Shown here piece after piece: positions 63,388 through 64,000 of a stretch of DNA of 64,000 bases. The stretch is from Earliella scabrosa (lineage: Eukaryota; Basidiomycota; Agaricomycetes; Polyporales; Polyporaceae). Every line of letters starts with the position of its first letter. Position 1 is the stretch's first letter. The stretch spans positions 3,782,001-3,846,000 of the forward strand of contig JABYQQ010000001.1 of assembly GCA_022605405.1 (NCBI GenBank), read 5' to 3'. Both the position numbers and the translations under genes were made by a program. The notes under the pieces are model-generated. The model saw only the letters and a program-made list of their open reading frames with translations, was not told the origin of the DNA and made no database searches.

Positions 63388-64000
63388 ATGCTTCCTTCTC
63401 GTGCACATGCGACTGGTCATAACCGGCCTCAGCCAGCTCCGATGTCTGGTCGCCTTGCTTCCGCCCCTTCAGGCATCGATAACCCTAACTCGGGCCCTCC
63501 TGCTCGCAACCTTGTCACTCCCCAACCTCAACTACCGGACGACAAGGCGTTGCAGGTCAGTCCGACTCAAAGCTGTATCTGAGGGGGCCAAATGTCTAAC
63601 TCGATGATCAGAAGGGTGAGCTTGTCGTCTTGCGCTACCGCATCAACAACGACTTCCCTGCCGGCCAAGTCGTTGAGATATATGACAGAGTGGAGCAACC
63701 TCTGAGTCCTCCGACTCCCATGGTGAGTCTTCGTTGCTGATGAATGACCTTTGTTGACTCGGACATTCAACAGAACACAGAGCAGGTCGAAGCGTGGACT
63801 ATGTCCAATCGGGACTCTGTATACCGCTTCATGAAACACCTGCCTGTGTACAATGACGTCCTATTGACCTCATACCCGCAAGGGGACAAGCTACCCACGC
63901 ACAACCAGCTTTCGCTCACTCGCAATGGACAGCCCGCTGCGGAACAGTACGAGCGCGACTCGGTAGTATGTACCTCTAGACCTATCTCGCAGATCAGATT
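63388..64000 (+). CDS. Unknown protein, 3' end beyond window
   Basis: Preferred start 63388 (MLPSRAHATGHNRPQPAP), placed by the TATA box ~100 bp upstream; an ATG at 63442 (MSGRLASAPSG) is the alternative. A Pro-rich leader ends DDKALQ with a GTCAGT donor at ~63557. The next exon reads KGELVVLRYRINNDFPAGQVVEIYDRVEQPLSPPTPM, then an intron, then NTEQVEAWTMSNRDSVYRFMKHLPVYNDVLLTSYPQGDKLPTHNQLSLTRNG to the window edge. The composition is that of a soluble protein. I recognise no family and the end is missing. Confidence 0.7.

Overview
The window is nuclear DNA from a mushroom-forming basidiomycete (Agaricomycetes, probably Polyporales). Evidence: genes packed with 45-75 nt spliceosomal introns, GC-rich coding exons, a FunK1-type fungal kinase, a basidiomycete-style Zn2Cys6 regulator and several copies of a small divergent kinase family. 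I see no operon, phage, CRISPR, rRNA or intact transposon. For seven genes I joined exons by hand and the reading frame closed exactly on a stop codon, so those models are firm; others carry stated doubts.

Layout. 1-8.6 kb (+): a 2,370+ residue ZNFX1-like protein (CCCH finger, SF1 helicase, NFX1 fingers, RZ finger), 5' end cut by the window. 9.0-10.6 kb (+): auxin-efflux-carrier-family transporter. 10.6-13.35 kb: GC-rich, no recognisable gene. 13.35-16.35 kb (+): Zn2Cys6 transcription factor. 17.0-18.65 kb (-): eIF5-mimic/BZW protein. 18.9-21.75 kb (-): PLK4-like kinase whose DFG motif reads GFG. 22.2-26.1 kb (-): ENA-type P-type ATPase. 27.1-29.7 kb (-): PNS1/choline-transporter-like protein. 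30.7-32.06 kb (-): PP2C phosphatase.

32.4-43.2 kb is the most accessory-looking part: two intact members of a divergent kinase family (32.5-34.1 and 36.1-37.7 kb, both -) with an unknown gene between them, then the meiotic gene MND1 (-) and a FunK1 kinase (-). 43.7-47.1 kb (-): large disordered fungal protein. 47.7-48.8 kb (-): complex I NDUFS7/PSST subunit. 49.5-51.45 kb (-): PAS-kinase-like Ser/Thr kinase. 52.5-54.7 kb (-): 3-methyladenine DNA glycosylase with a possible mitochondrial presequence. 55.15-55.72 kb (+): I9/Pbi2-like proteinase inhibitor. 56.4-58.3 kb (-): unknown conserved protein. 59.56-60.65 kb (+): a wrecked copy of the divergent kinase; 61.4-63.0 kb (+): an intact copy. 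63.4 kb onward (+): unknown gene cut by the window end.

The window mixes housekeeping functions (translation, respiration, DNA repair, ion transport, meiosis) with a lineage-specific kinase expansion that shows both intact copies and decay. The best leads are the divergent kinase family with its CACGTG-containing promoters, the PLK4-like GFG kinase, three GC-AG introns, and MND1's one-codon first exon plus 15-nt microexon.
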